Shown: positions 53,248-61,718, counted from the first letter of the stretch. The stretch is 64,000 nucleotides of DNA from Chryseotalea sp. WA131a (GCA_025370075.1 CP073016.1:248001-312000); one strand, 5' to 3'. Numbers and translations: made by a program. The notes: generated from the letters alone by a model not told the origin.

Positions 53248-53599
53248 CCAGTTTGCAACCGAGCTTAGGGTTTTAATGTCGACCGTGAAAAAGGAAAAAT
53301 GTCCACCGATAAGTTCGTCCAGCCCAAGAGTTTTGGTCGTCCGCCAGAAAGTGTCGTTAAGAGTTGTCGCGCGAGAATGGGTCGTCCAATTGCTGCAAAT
53401 GTTTCCGAGACGGTTCGTCAACGAGCAAAAGTGTCCGCAAGAAAAGAGTTGAAAAAGGCGTCTTTTATTTTTTAAAATTTCCGTCAGTCATTTGAAGCAA
53501 AGTCCGCGGAATGTTTATGAATTGTCAGTGAGCAAAAGTCAGTCGTCTACTAATTTGTCGTCAGTGAAATTGGGGACGCACACTCGTCCCGCAAATTGG
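53248..53599 (-). mobile_element. ORF-less R cassette, copy 12
   Basis: Shortest copy: about 12 bp are missing near 53311 (GATAAGTTCGTCCAG in place of GATAAGTTTTGCGAGCAAAGTCGTCCAG in copy 9). Confidence 0.8.
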
Positions 53600-53729
53600 C
53601 CATAACGTGAGTATTTGCGTTCGAGCGGGGCTTCCGAAGCCACGCCTTATCCCCGACACCGAACGCAATAAAGATACGAAAACGTTGGATTACGCGTCAA
53701 CCCTGCTTGACGCAAATACATTGTTGGGT
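53600..53729 (-). repeat. attC67, family A
   Basis: Left core CCATAAC, right core GTTGGGT; copy of attC48 with a different left core. Confidence 0.9.
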
Positions 53730-53851
53730 GCTGGGCGTTTCGGTCTACCGTTATATTTTACAGAGCCCCGATCGTTCGTCCAAGTTAATTAGTCTACGTG
53801 TCAAAGTCGGCCAATAAGTTACGGTCAAACGGAAATGTCCAGTGCCCACAT

Positions 53852-54277
53852 TCAATTTGTGCGGGGCCTGTACTTTAATTCCCAATATTTATTTGTCTCC
53901 ACAGGCTCGTCTTCTTCTCTTTCTTTGGTGTAAAGTATCAAGTTGGAAAGTTCTAATATGGTTATGATGTATGTCTTTTGTGGGATGTCATTATAGAGCG
54001 TTTTAAGCTTGATTTCCTTGCCAATTTTATTCCAAGTCCAAGTACCTTTGATAACAATACTATTACAGTCATTGGTTCTTTTATATTGCCCATCAGATGT
54101 GAATGTATAGGATTCACCGCAAGTCGTCAGTGTATAGTAACCCGAAGGATTATGTACAATTTCTGGTTTACCCCAAGCTCTTGATGTTAAGAGCTGGTTT
54201 TCATTTGCATCATTGTCCTTGTCACAGGATATCAATATTGAAAAAAGTCCCAGAAATACAAATAGCCCAATTTTCAT
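53852..54277 (-). CDS. Lipocalin-like lipoprotein, copy 2 of a duplicated cassette
   Basis: No difference seen from 37865-38290. The neighbour on its 3' side is R copy 12, and on its 5' side attC68, so the identical block ends at the attC cores on both sides. Confidence 0.75.
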   Translation of the reverse strand: MKIGLFVFLGLFSILISCDKDNDANENQLLTSRAWGKPEIVHNPSGYYTLTTCGESYTFTSDGQYKRTNDCNSIVIKGTWTWNKIGKEIKLKTLYNDIPQKTYIITILELSNLILYTKEREEDEPVETNKYWELKYRPRTN

Positions 54278-54353
54278 ACATTTAATTTATGTCGGTAAAT
54301 CTGTTTCTATAAACCAATTGTTCCCTTTGTCCGAAGCGGTGTCCACGCCTTGC

Positions 54354-54482
54354 ACCCAACGTTTGTGTTTCTTCAGTGGTGCGCTTCCGAAGCCGCGTCC
54401 TGTCCCCGACACAGAACGTTGAACGAAGATATAAACTTTGGATTACACCTCACCGCACCATTGAAGAAACATTTTGTTGTGC
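54354..54482 (-). repeat. attC68, family C
   Basis: Left core ACCCAAC, right core GTTGTGC; stem CTTCAGTGGTGCG / CGCACCATTGAAG. Confidence 0.9.
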
Positions 54483-54491
54483 GCTGGCTTT

Positions 54492-55295
54492 TTATTCGAG
54501 TATCGTGTCAATTGTCCCAAATTTATGAACTCGATTTCCAACATTGTCACTAAACGTCATATAACAAACTGGAATACTTGTGTTTTTAAATTGAGGCTGA
54601 TATGTCTCGTAGTATTGAATCAATCGTTTTATGTCGTCAATCGGTCCCCAAACCACAGGTATTAAGAGAAACTCATAAGTCGTCTTTAAACCTTTTCTAT
54701 TCAGTTTTCCTTTTATTTTTTGGTCAAGTAGCGTTTCGATTTTGTTGTCTGTCCCAGTCACGTTGTCGTTAATGTGAAGGTTAACAATTTCAACCAGAAG
54801 CTTTCTATCAGAGTCCGCGTTAAAGAAAACAAAGTCAATTTTGGTTCCGTCTTTCTTGTTTTTGTCGAGTGGTTGCTCTGTTGCAATCAATTTTAGTTTT
54901 GTATTTCTCTTGACTTGATTTAAAACACAAAGTTCTCCCAGAAAGTTAAGATACTTCATGTCTATGTTTGTCAAAAGGTCAAAGATGTTTTTCTTAATCA
55001 ACTTCCTTTCCTCTTTGTCAAGTCGTGCAATTAACTCTTGAAATAGTTTCGTGATAAAGTCGAGAAGTCTTGTTGCCTCGTCTTTTCCCTCTTTTGAGGC
55101 CGTTATTATATGGTAAAGAGATGCCTCAACTCGAATTAGTTGTCCCGTGAGCTCAAATTTCTTTATGTGCTCATCAAGCTTCTCTCCAAACCGCTTCTCA
55201 ATTGTCCGCCAGTCTAAATTATTCTCCCCAATTAATTCAAAAATTATCGGGAAGTACTCCTTTAGTCTGTTCTTAATGTCATACTTAGTCGTCAT
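54492..55295 (-). CDS. Hypothetical protein with nuclease-like strand motif
   Basis: 267 residues. The first 130 are helical (ERKLIKKNIFDLLTNID); later DGTKIDFVFFNADSDRKLLVEIV has the Asp...Glu-x-Val arrangement seen in PD-(D/E)XK-like folds, although the expected Lys after Glu is absent, so it may be inactive or unrelated. No family recognised. Confidence 0.65.
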   Translation of the reverse strand: MTTKYDIKNRLKEYFPIIFELIGENNLDWRTIEKRFGEKLDEHIKKFELTGQLIRVEASLYHIITASKEGKDEATRLLDFITKLFQELIARLDKEERKLIKKNIFDLLTNIDMKYLNFLGELCVLNQVKRNTKLKLIATEQPLDKNKKDGTKIDFVFFNADSDRKLLVEIVNLHINDNVTGTDNKIETLLDQKIKGKLNRKGLKTTYEFLLIPVVWGPIDDIKRLIQYYETYQPQFKNTSIPVCYMTFSDNVGNRVHKFGTIDTILE

Positions 55296-55308
55296 CTAAA
55301 AAGCTTGC

Positions 55309-55438
55309 GCACAACGTTTAGCTTATTGCTGGCGGGCAATTAAAACCTGCGCCCTGTCCAACGAGATAAAGATAAATAAAGAACCGCAAACTTCAATGAC
55401 GCACAGTCCCGCCCGCTTGCAATAAGCTTTTGTTAGCG
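55309..55438 (-). repeat. attC69, family G
   Basis: Left core GCACAAC, right core GTTAGCG; provides the stop of the frameshifted hydrolase. Confidence 0.9.
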
Positions 55439-56232
55439 GCTGGCAGTCCTATTTAGTAGGTCGTAAATTATTTTTTCAAATTCTTCGTCCCCTAAAATAG
55501 TTTGATGTGTCGCTCCTTTTATGTCAAAATATTGGGCGTCTGGTTTCAATAATTTTTTAAGCTCAAGAGCGTCTCGGTGAAGATCACTCTTTGTCCCAGA
55601 AATAATAGCAATTTCACTTTTTGTTTTCGGAATATCTAAATCAGTCCTAAACGAGAACTTGTTAATTCTCGGAAGCGGAAAAAAAAACGCGTCTAAGTAC
55701 TCGTTGACAAACTTCTCCCGAGGTTCTATCAATATTGTTATCAAGGGGTTGTTATCGATGGCCAGATGCGATGCAATGCTTGTCCCAAGGGAGTAACCAA
55801 CAATTACAATTTTATTTTCTTGGTATCTCGATTTTAGAAAATCATAAACTGTCTGCGAGTCGGAATAGAAATTGTCAAGCGTGATTTCTCTGTGCTTTTT
55901 CCGTGTTGTCTGTAGTCAGTAATAATTATGTCGTAGTTGCATTTTAAAAACATTGGAGCCATAAGTCCCCACCTGTCAAGATTCTCACCATTGCCTTTCC
56001 AAAAACATACTACTCCACGCGAGCTGTCCTTCTTAAAAAGCAACGAATTGATTTGTCCTCCGCCTTTCGATTTAAAATTCAGTTCTTCGAAAGGGACGTC
56101 AAACTTGAATTTAAAGTCTGATGATAGTTTAACTGATTTAAACCTGTCCCCTTGTGTAGAATAGAAATAGACGTAAAGTCCTAAATAGCCTACGACTCCT
56201 AGTCCAAAGATAATTGTTAACACTTTTTTCAT
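55433..56232 (-). pseudogene. Alpha/beta hydrolase gene with one frameshift
   Basis: From ATG at 56232 the frame gives a membrane anchor, then FWKGNGENLDRWG and DYRQHGKSTEK, the oxyanion and strand-4 parts of a BEM46/ABHD-like hydrolase. After about position 55893, at a run AAAAAG and following bases, the homologous reading continues in another frame: FYSDSQTVYDFLKSRY, the nucleophile GYSLGTS, and on to AGATHQTILGDEEF, whose His completes the triad. A 1-2 base indel therefore splits the gene at 55893 or slightly left of it. The stop TAA lies in the attC69 core. A sequencing error would also explain it. Confidence 0.75.
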
Positions 56233-56249
56233 ATCGAAGCCTCGCTTGC

Positions 56250-56378
56250 CGCTAACGTGAATATTTGCGATCGGGCGGGAATTTGAAACTGCGTCCTGTC
56301 CCCGGCACCAAACGGAATAAAGATAACAAAACTTTGAATCACACGTCAACCCCGCCTGGCGCAAATATAATGTTAGTG
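56250..56378 (-). repeat. attC70, family B
   Basis: Left core CGCTAAC, right core GTTAGTG; copy of attC37 with a different left core. Confidence 0.9.
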
Positions 56379-56384
56379 GCAGTT

Positions 56385-56714
56385 CTATTGTTCTTCAATT
56401 AATTTAAAGTTGTCGTCCAGAGTCACGACCTTACCAATTTTGCAGTCCTTTATCTGGCTTAGATAGTCTTTCAAGATTTGGGAATATTTATCTTTCTCGT
56501 CAGTACTTAAAGATGTCACGTCAGCAAGTTTGTCAAGTACCTTATTTTCGTCAAGGTCAACTCCGGTGTAAATTACCAGTCCAAAGTCGTAAACCATCTT
56601 ACTCTTAATTCCAATCAGTCTACTTTTGTCGTCAAACACGTCAGGAATTAGAAATTCGCTTTTGCATTTCTGTCCATTTATTTTCTTGTCGGTATGGATA
56701 AACTTCTTTGTCAT
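56385..56714 (-). CDS. Hypothetical protein, copy 2 of a duplicated cassette
   Basis: Apparently identical to 29484-29813, together with the spacer up to the left core of the next attC (CACTAAC in both). The next attC differs completely (attC38 family C, attC71 singleton). Confidence 0.65.
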   Translation of the reverse strand: MTKKFIHTDKKINGQKCKSEFLIPDVFDDKSRLIGIKSKMVYDFGLVIYTGVDLDENKVLDKLADVTSLSTDEKDKYSQILKDYLSQIKDCKIGKVVTLDDNFKLIEEQ

Positions 56715-56745
56715 AGAGTCTCACTTTTGGAGCAGGCTAAATTGC

Positions 56746-56875
56746 CACTAACGTCCATGTTTACGTTCGGGCGGAGATTTTGAAATGCCGCCCTTTCCCT
56801 CGTGACGAACTTACTGCAAAACCGCCAGCTTTCAAAACCCACTTCCCCCCGCCTGACGAAAACATATTGTTGGTG
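56746..56875 (-). repeat. attC71, singleton type
   Basis: Left core CACTAAC, right core GTTGGTG; arms ATGTTTACGTTCGGGCGG / CCGCCTGACGAAAACAT. Confidence 0.8.
56806..56835 (-). promoter_or_regulatory. Promoter-like motif inside attC71
   Basis: TTG (56833-56835), 19-bp spacer, TAAGTTCG (56806-56813). The site is otherwise unlike the common families, which makes the retained boxes notable. Confidence 0.45.
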
Positions 56876-57046
56876 GCAGTTGGTTCAGTACGAAAGGCCG
56901 CGAGCTGTCCCCGGGGCGTGGCTTCGTCACTGTCCATGAAAAGCGCTCGGTGCCGTCATCGTAGGTGAACTGTCCTTCTCTCCATTTCGTGGGCCGCAAA
57001 ATCAGTTCTGAAATGGCTCTCTACCAAGTGCCGCTGCGCGAATTGC
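56876..57046 (-). mobile_element. Mini-cassette without a gene
   Basis: About 170 bp between attC71 and attC72, more GC-rich than its neighbours (GAGCTGTCCCCGGGGCGTGG). No start codon with a usable frame on the array strand. Its ends GTTGGTGGCAG / ...AATTGCCACCAAC obey the inverted-repeat rule, so it is a true cassette. Confidence 0.6.
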
Positions 57047-57176
57047 CACCAACGTGAGTATTTGCGTTCGAGCGGGGCTTCCGAAGCCACGCCTTGTCCC
57101 CGACAACGAACGCATTAAAGATACGAAAACGTTGGTTTACGCGTCAACCCCGCTTGACGCAAATACATTGTTGTGG
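57047..57176 (-). repeat. attC72, family A
   Basis: Left core CACCAAC, right core GTTGTGG; spacer variant CGACAACGAACGC. Confidence 0.9.
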
Positions 57177-57185
57177 GCAGTTTTT

Positions 57186-57977
57186 CTACTCCGAATATTT
57201 AATTTTTCTTTTAAAAATCCTGTCCTTCTTTCTCTTTCCGTTTGTCACTTTATAAATAGTCTCAGTTGTCCAGTTACCAAATTCGTCATACTTTCTTTGA
57301 TATTCGTAATTCTTTGAACTTACTAAGTCCCCATGTTCATTGAATATGTCGCCTTGTCGTGGGAAGTCTTTAGATTTAGTGAAATCAATAGTTGTAGAGT
57401 CTGATGAAAGAGTTTTTCCAATCTTATCTTTAACTGCTGTTAATGCTTTATTCGTTAAATAATTATATGTCGCCACTTCAATTCCATATAAATTTCCGTT
57501 ACCGTCATACAACTCCAGTTTTAAGGGGTGTCCTTTCTCGTTGTTTGATAAGATGGCTTGTTGAATGGTTTGTCCCTTAGAGTTTCTGTCAGTCATACTA
57601 ACCAAATAACCGTTAGAGTCATACTCGTAAGATGCTATTTCTAAAGAGTAACCAATTACTTTATTCCAACGCTCAAATTGTCGGGATATAGTTTTTTGTC
57701 CAAGTGAGTCAAATTTTCTTGTTAACCTGTCGGTAAGTTTGCCTTGGTCGTCAAATCTTTCCTCAGTCTGAACGAGATGATTATGATTTATCGTTTTCTT
57801 ATTCTTCTTGATTTCTTGTCCTGAAGAGTTAATAAATATGTTCTCCTCTAATATTTCCTTGATTTCTTTATTTTCTCTAACGTCTTCTGGTCGGTTAAGA
57901 TGTAGTGCTGTATAAATATTCTGTCCTAGTAATGAACTTGCCGTCAGAAGTAGTGTAATAAATAGTCCGTATTTCAT
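57186..57977 (-). CDS. Secreted YD/RHS-repeat-like protein
   Basis: 263 residues from ATG at 57977; signal MKYGLFITLLLTASSLLGQ. Repeating hairpins such as RFDDQGKLTDRLTRKFD, YEYDSNGYLVSMTDRNSKG and YDEFGNWTTETIYK follow. It is a distant paralogue of 17503-18330 in plan and motif order, not a duplicate. Probable envelope protein, role unknown. Confidence 0.75.
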   Translation of the reverse strand: MKYGLFITLLLTASSLLGQNIYTALHLNRPEDVRENKEIKEILEENIFINSSGQEIKKNKKTINHNHLVQTEERFDDQGKLTDRLTRKFDSLGQKTISRQFERWNKVIGYSLEIASYEYDSNGYLVSMTDRNSKGQTIQQAILSNNEKGHPLKLELYDGNGNLYGIEVATYNYLTNKALTAVKDKIGKTLSSDSTTIDFTKSKDFPRQGDIFNEHGDLVSSKNYEYQRKYDEFGNWTTETIYKVTNGKRKKDRIFKRKIKYSE

Positions 57978-58005
57978 AGTGTGATTAATCGTCCCGAAAA
58001 ATTGC

Positions 58006-58136
58006 CCACAACGGTTAGGCTTGCAGAAGGCGGGCAATTAAAAACCTACGCCTTCTCCCACGTGATAAAATAAATGAAACGCACTGAACTTTCCTAACGC
58101 ACACTCCGCCCGCTTTTCTGCAAGCTAGTGTTATGG
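58006..58136 (-). repeat. attC73, family D
   Basis: Left core CCACAAC, right core GTTATGG; body as in attC26 and attC39. Confidence 0.9.
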
Positions 58137-58500
58137 CCAGTTTGCAACCGAGCTTAGGTTTTAATATCGGCCCTAGCAAAAGAAAATATCGTCCACCGAG
58201 AAGTCTCGCGAGCAATTCGTCCAGCGAAAGAGTTTGGTCGTCCGCCAGAAAGTGTCGTTAAGAGTTGTCGCGCGAGAATGGGTCGACCGATTGTAAATGT
58301 TTCGGAGTCGGGTCGTTAACGAGCAAAAAAAGTCCACAAAGAAAAAAGTTTAAACAAGTGCGGCTTTGATTTTTAGATTTCCGGTCAGTCGTTTGAAGAA
58401 AAGTCCGCGTAATGTTTATGAATTGTTAGCGAGCAGAAGTCAGTCGTCTATTAATTTGGCGGCACCGAAATTCTGGAGGAGCACTCGTCCCGCAAATTGG
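58137..58500 (-). mobile_element. ORF-less R cassette, copy 13
   Basis: Near-exact match to copies 4 and 5. Tandem with copy 14. Confidence 0.85.
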
Positions 58501-58630
58501 CCATAACGATTTGGCTTGCAGAAGGCGGGCAATTAAAACCTGCGCCTTCTCCCGCGTGATAAAATAAATGAAACGCACTGAACTTTCCTAACGCACACTC
58601 CGCCCGCTTTTCTGCAAGCTAGTGTTATGG
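58501..58630 (-). repeat. attC74, family D
   Basis: Left core CCATAAC, right core GTTATGG; begins CGATTTGGCTTGC and has CCCGCGTGAT. Confidence 0.9.
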
Positions 58631-58994
58631 CCAGTTTGCAACCGAGCTTAGGGTTTCAATGTCGACCGAACAAAAGAAAATATCGTCCACCGAGAATTCT
58701 CGCGAGCAAGTCGTCCAGCGGAAAAGTTTGGTCGTCCGCCAGAAATTGTCGTTAAGAGTTGTCGTGCGCGAACAGGTTGTCCGATTGCAAATGATTCCTA
58801 GGCGGGTCGTCAACGTTCAAAAGTGTCCCAAGGGAAAAAGTCTACAACTGTAACGAATTTGGTTCCTCAAATTTTCCGTCAGTCGTTTGAAGAAAAGTAC
58901 GCGTAATGTTTATGAATTGTCAGCGAGCAAAAGTCAGTCGTTTACTAATTTGTCGTCACCGAAATTTCGGATGCACACTCGTCCCGCAAATTGG
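58631..58994 (-). mobile_element. ORF-less R cassette, copy 14
   Basis: Diverged copy; the segment near 58840-58875 (CTACAACTGTAACGAATTTGGTTCC) replaces the usual GTTTAAA...GCGGCTTTGATTT, an exchange or deletion-insertion. Confidence 0.8.
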
Positions 58995-59124
58995 CCATAA
59001 CGTTTAGCTTATTGCTGGCGGGCAATTAAAACCTGCGCCCTGTCCAACGAGATAAAGATAAATAAAGAACCACACACTTCAATGACCCACAGTCCCGCCC
59101 GCTTGCAATAAGCTTTTGTTGTGG
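58995..59124 (-). repeat. attC75, family G
   Basis: Left core CCATAAC, right core GTTGTGG; closes the second UPF0158 cassette. Confidence 0.9.
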
Positions 59125-59133
59125 GCAGGCTAT

Positions 59134-59550
59134 TCACAGGTCATTTACTATTAATTGTCCCTTTACCCATTCAATCAATTGAACGTTTTTAAAGTCAAAC
59201 CATTTTTGTCGGTAGAGTCCAGAATTATCAATGGTCAATTTGAAGTTTGCAAATGGTTTTGGTCGTCTCAATGCCTCTTCAAGTCTGTCACGAAGTGGTA
59301 AGTTGTCGATCGTGTTTATAAATTTTTCCAGTAGTCGAAATGATTCATGGCTATCCATTTTTTCGATTTCTACATAACTGTCAAAATTGTTTTCGATTTC
59401 TTCATTTGCCTCGTCCCACCATTCTGAATCGCTGTCGGGATTGTTTATTGTATCAGGAGTCGTCACAATTGCTTTTTTCTCCTTGTGAACAAAACACCTT
59501 AATCCAGAGTCCAAGGCGTCTGCGAGTTCGTTTATTTGTTCGTCAGTCAT
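59134..59550 (-). CDS. UPF0158 family protein, copy 2
   Basis: 138 residues from ATG at 59550 (MTDEQINELADALDSG). Clearly homologous to 2966-3379 over its whole length, with scattered substitutions (e.g. LLEKFINTIDNLPLRDR) and a different C-terminus. It ends the cassette alone; the small membrane protein next to copy 1 is missing. The two copies use different attC families (A and G). Confidence 0.8.
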   Translation of the reverse strand: MTDEQINELADALDSGLRCFVHKEKKAIVTTPDTINNPDSDSEWWDEANEEIENNFDSYVEIEKMDSHESFRLLEKFINTIDNLPLRDRLEEALRRPKPFANFKLTIDNSGLYRQKWFDFKNVQLIEWVKGQLIVNDL

Positions 59551-59578
59551 TAGTTGTTGAAGTTGCACGCTAGCTTGC

Positions 59579-59709
59579 CCACAACGATTAGGCTTGCAGA
59601 AGGCGGGCAATTGAAAACCTGCGCCTTCTCCCACGTGATAAAATAAATGAAACGCACTGAACTTTCCTAACGCACAGTCCGCCCGCTTTTCTGCAAGCCT
59701 GTGTTATGG
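59579..59709 (-). repeat. attC76, family D
   Basis: Left core CCACAAC, right core GTTATGG; body identical to attC21. Confidence 0.9.
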
Positions 59710-60072
59710 CCAGTTTGCAACCGAGCTGAAGGTTTTAGTTTCGACCGTGCAAAAGGAAAAATATCCACCGATAAGTTTTGCGAACAAGTCGTCCAGCGAA
59801 AGAATTTGGTCGTCCGCCAGAAAGTGTCGTTAAGAGTTGTCGCGCGCGAACGTGTCGTCCGATTGCAAATTTTTCCGAGTCGAGTCGTTAACGAGCAAAA
59901 AAAGTCCACAAAGAGAAAAGTTTAAACAAGTGCGGCTTTGATTTTTAAATTTCCGGTCAGTCGTTTGAAGAAAAGTCCGCGTAATGTTTATGAATTGTCA
60001 ACGAGCAGAAGTAAGTCGTCTACTAATTAGTCGTCAGCGAAATTGGGGACGCACCCTCGTCCCGCAAATTGG
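59710..60072 (-). mobile_element. ORF-less R cassette, copy 15
   Basis: No difference seen from copy 3 (17005-17367), 42 kb away. Confidence 0.85.
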
Positions 60073-60202
60073 CCATAACGTTTAGCTTGTGGCAGGCGGG
60101 CAATTAAAACCTGCGCCCTGTCCACTGTGATAAAGATAAATAAAGAACTACAAACTTCAATGACGCACAGTCCCGCCCGCTTGCCACAAGCTTTTGTTGG
60201 CG
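60073..60202 (-). repeat. attC77, family E
   Basis: Left core CCATAAC, right core GTTGGCG; closes the PH-like membrane-protein cassette. Confidence 0.9.
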
Positions 60203-60212
60203 GTAGTTTTTT

Positions 60213-60725
60213 CTACTCGAAATAATAAACTCTTGAGTCAAACCATTTCCAAGTATAGGGTTCAGGTCCTAAGTATTTATATCCGATGTCAATCATTGTC
60301 GGCTTAATTTGTTTGAAGTTGAATTGCTCGAATTGCATAATTTCAAATTTCCTGTTGTCCGCGAGATAAATAATTAGCTGCTTAAATGTCCCAATTCTAT
60401 ATTCAATTCTTGAGTCACTAAATCCCTTTATATTCTCTTTCTTAATTCTCTCCGTTTTGAGTTTTAAAATGTCCGTTACTATCAATTGAGAATTTGTCAC
60501 CGAGTAAATTTTAGAATTCTTAAAAAGTCCCTTAAGTGGAATATAAAAAAGAGTCCCAACAATAGGTACTCCTATTATGAAAATCCAAATTGCTCTTGTC
60601 GTGTCTGTCCCGTAATTGGTGAAACACACATAAAATATTCTTGTCAGTAGAGCACCTGCTGCAACTGTCCAAATGAACCTAACTAAGGGAATTATCGGAT
60701 TAAATTTTACTTTAAATGTGTCCAT
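60213..60725 (-). CDS. Membrane protein with bacterial PH-like domain
   Basis: 170 residues from ATG at 60725. Two transmembrane helices (about 13-34 and 44-65) precede a beta-rich domain beginning YSVTNSQLIVTDILKLKTERI and continuing with NIKGFSDSRIEYRIG, the arrangement of small bPH_2-type membrane proteins. Ends WKWFDSRVYYFE. Function unknown. Confidence 0.7.
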   Translation of the reverse strand: MDTFKVKFNPIIPLVRFIWTVAAGALLTRIFYVCFTNYGTDTTRAIWIFIIGVPIVGTLFYIPLKGLFKNSKIYSVTNSQLIVTDILKLKTERIKKENIKGFSDSRIEYRIGTFKQLIIYLADNRKFEIMQFEQFNFKQIKPTMIDIGYKYLGPEPYTWKWFDSRVYYFE

Positions 60726-60743
60726 GCTGTCCGAAAAAATTAC

Positions 60744-60875
60744 CGCCAACGTTTCGGGGCTTGGCGAAGTGGGGGAAATCGAAGCACAAATGTTCAATAA
60801 ACCACAAATGTTGATAGAAGTACGAATGTTCAAATTTAGCACTTCTGCCCCCATTTTGCCAAACCCTTGTTAGCG
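60744..60875 (-). repeat. attC78, type shared with attC19 and attC42
   Basis: Left core CGCCAAC, right core GTTAGCG; arms GGGGCTTGGCGAAGTGGGGG / CCCCCATTTTGCCAAACCC. Confidence 0.85.
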
Positions 60876-60882
60876 GTAGTTT

Positions 60883-61194
60883 TTATTTGTATGCTTGTTT
60901 TAACGTTCCTTTCAAATTTACAAATTGTCCGTTTGGCAATGTAACATTTGAATACACAATTTCATTTTCATAGTCTTGAACTTGGGTAATTGTCTTGCCA
61001 TTTTCTTCTTTCCAAGTTACTTGAAATAGTTGTGGTCTTAGTTCTACCATTTTCGTTTCAACAGTTTCACTTATGTTAACAGCGTTACCATTTTGTTCTA
61101 TAATAGTAAATGTTAGCGAAGTGTCACTATGAATATCCAAAGTAGCCTTTGCCATTCCCAAGTCAATTTTAAATTTGTTGCCTATTATATTCAT
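60883..61194 (-). CDS. MoaF-like small beta-barrel protein
   Basis: 103 residues: GNKFKIDLGMAKATLDIHSD ... LFQVTWKEENGKTITQVQDYEN ... LPNGQFVNLKGTLKQ. The FQVTWKEENGKTITQVQD segment fits MoaF-type lipocalin-like domains of unknown ligand. No signal peptide. Starts 10 bp after the Nudix gene stop, so both are expressed together. GTC-poor. Confidence 0.7.
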   Translation of the reverse strand: MNIIGNKFKIDLGMAKATLDIHSDTSLTFTIIEQNGNAVNISETVETKMVELRPQLFQVTWKEENGKTITQVQDYENEIVYSNVTLPNGQFVNLKGTLKQAYK

Positions 61195-61204
61195 TTTTAT
61201 TTGT

Positions 61205-61690
61205 TTATGCTAATACGTTGAGTTTGTTTAACCATTCTTGAACTTCAAATTTATTGTTTTTTGAATAGTCAAGAAGTTCAGCCTTCTGTACGATTTTATA
61301 TTCGTCAAGTTCTTCGTTTAATTCTATTTGTCCTTTTGCAGTAATGTGATAAGCTATTACAATTTGGTTTGCTTTCGGAAAAGGGAATACACCAAGAAAA
61401 TTTGTTTCAATTGTGTCAAGTCCAAGTTCTTCTTTTGTTTCTCGTTGAGAGGCTAATTCTGGTGTTTCGTCTGCTTCTAAAAAGCCTGTAATAATTGAAA
61501 AAATTCCTTTTGGTGCTAGCTTATTGTGAGCTAAAACAATTCCTTTGTCTGTTTCAACAACAATTCCAACAACTGGTATTGGATTATTCCAATAAATAAA
61601 TCCACAACTATTGTCAATGCAACAAAGTCGTTCTTTTTGGTCAATTACTTTTTTGGTAAGTATCTTACCACATTTTGTACAGTATTTCAT
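61205..61690 (-). CDS. Nudix hydrolase with N-terminal zinc ribbon
   Basis: 161 residues. A zinc ribbon (C4, C7, C24, C29) precedes a Nudix domain whose box spans G69 to L91 and includes RETKEELGL. This plan matches the NudC/NADH-pyrophosphatase-like and related Nudix proteins that hydrolyse nucleoside diphosphates linked to other groups. First gene of cassette 78, paired with a MoaF-like gene. GTC-poor, like its partner. Confidence 0.85.
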   Translation of the reverse strand: MKYCTKCGKILTKKVIDQKERLCCIDNSCGFIYWNNPIPVVGIVVETDKGIVLAHNKLAPKGIFSIITGFLEADETPELASQRETKEELGLDTIETNFLGVFPFPKANQIVIAYHITAKGQIELNEELDEYKIVQKAELLDYSKNNKFEVQEWLNKLNVLA

Positions 61691-61718
61691 TGTCTGTCTG
61701 TGTCGTTTATAAAATTAC

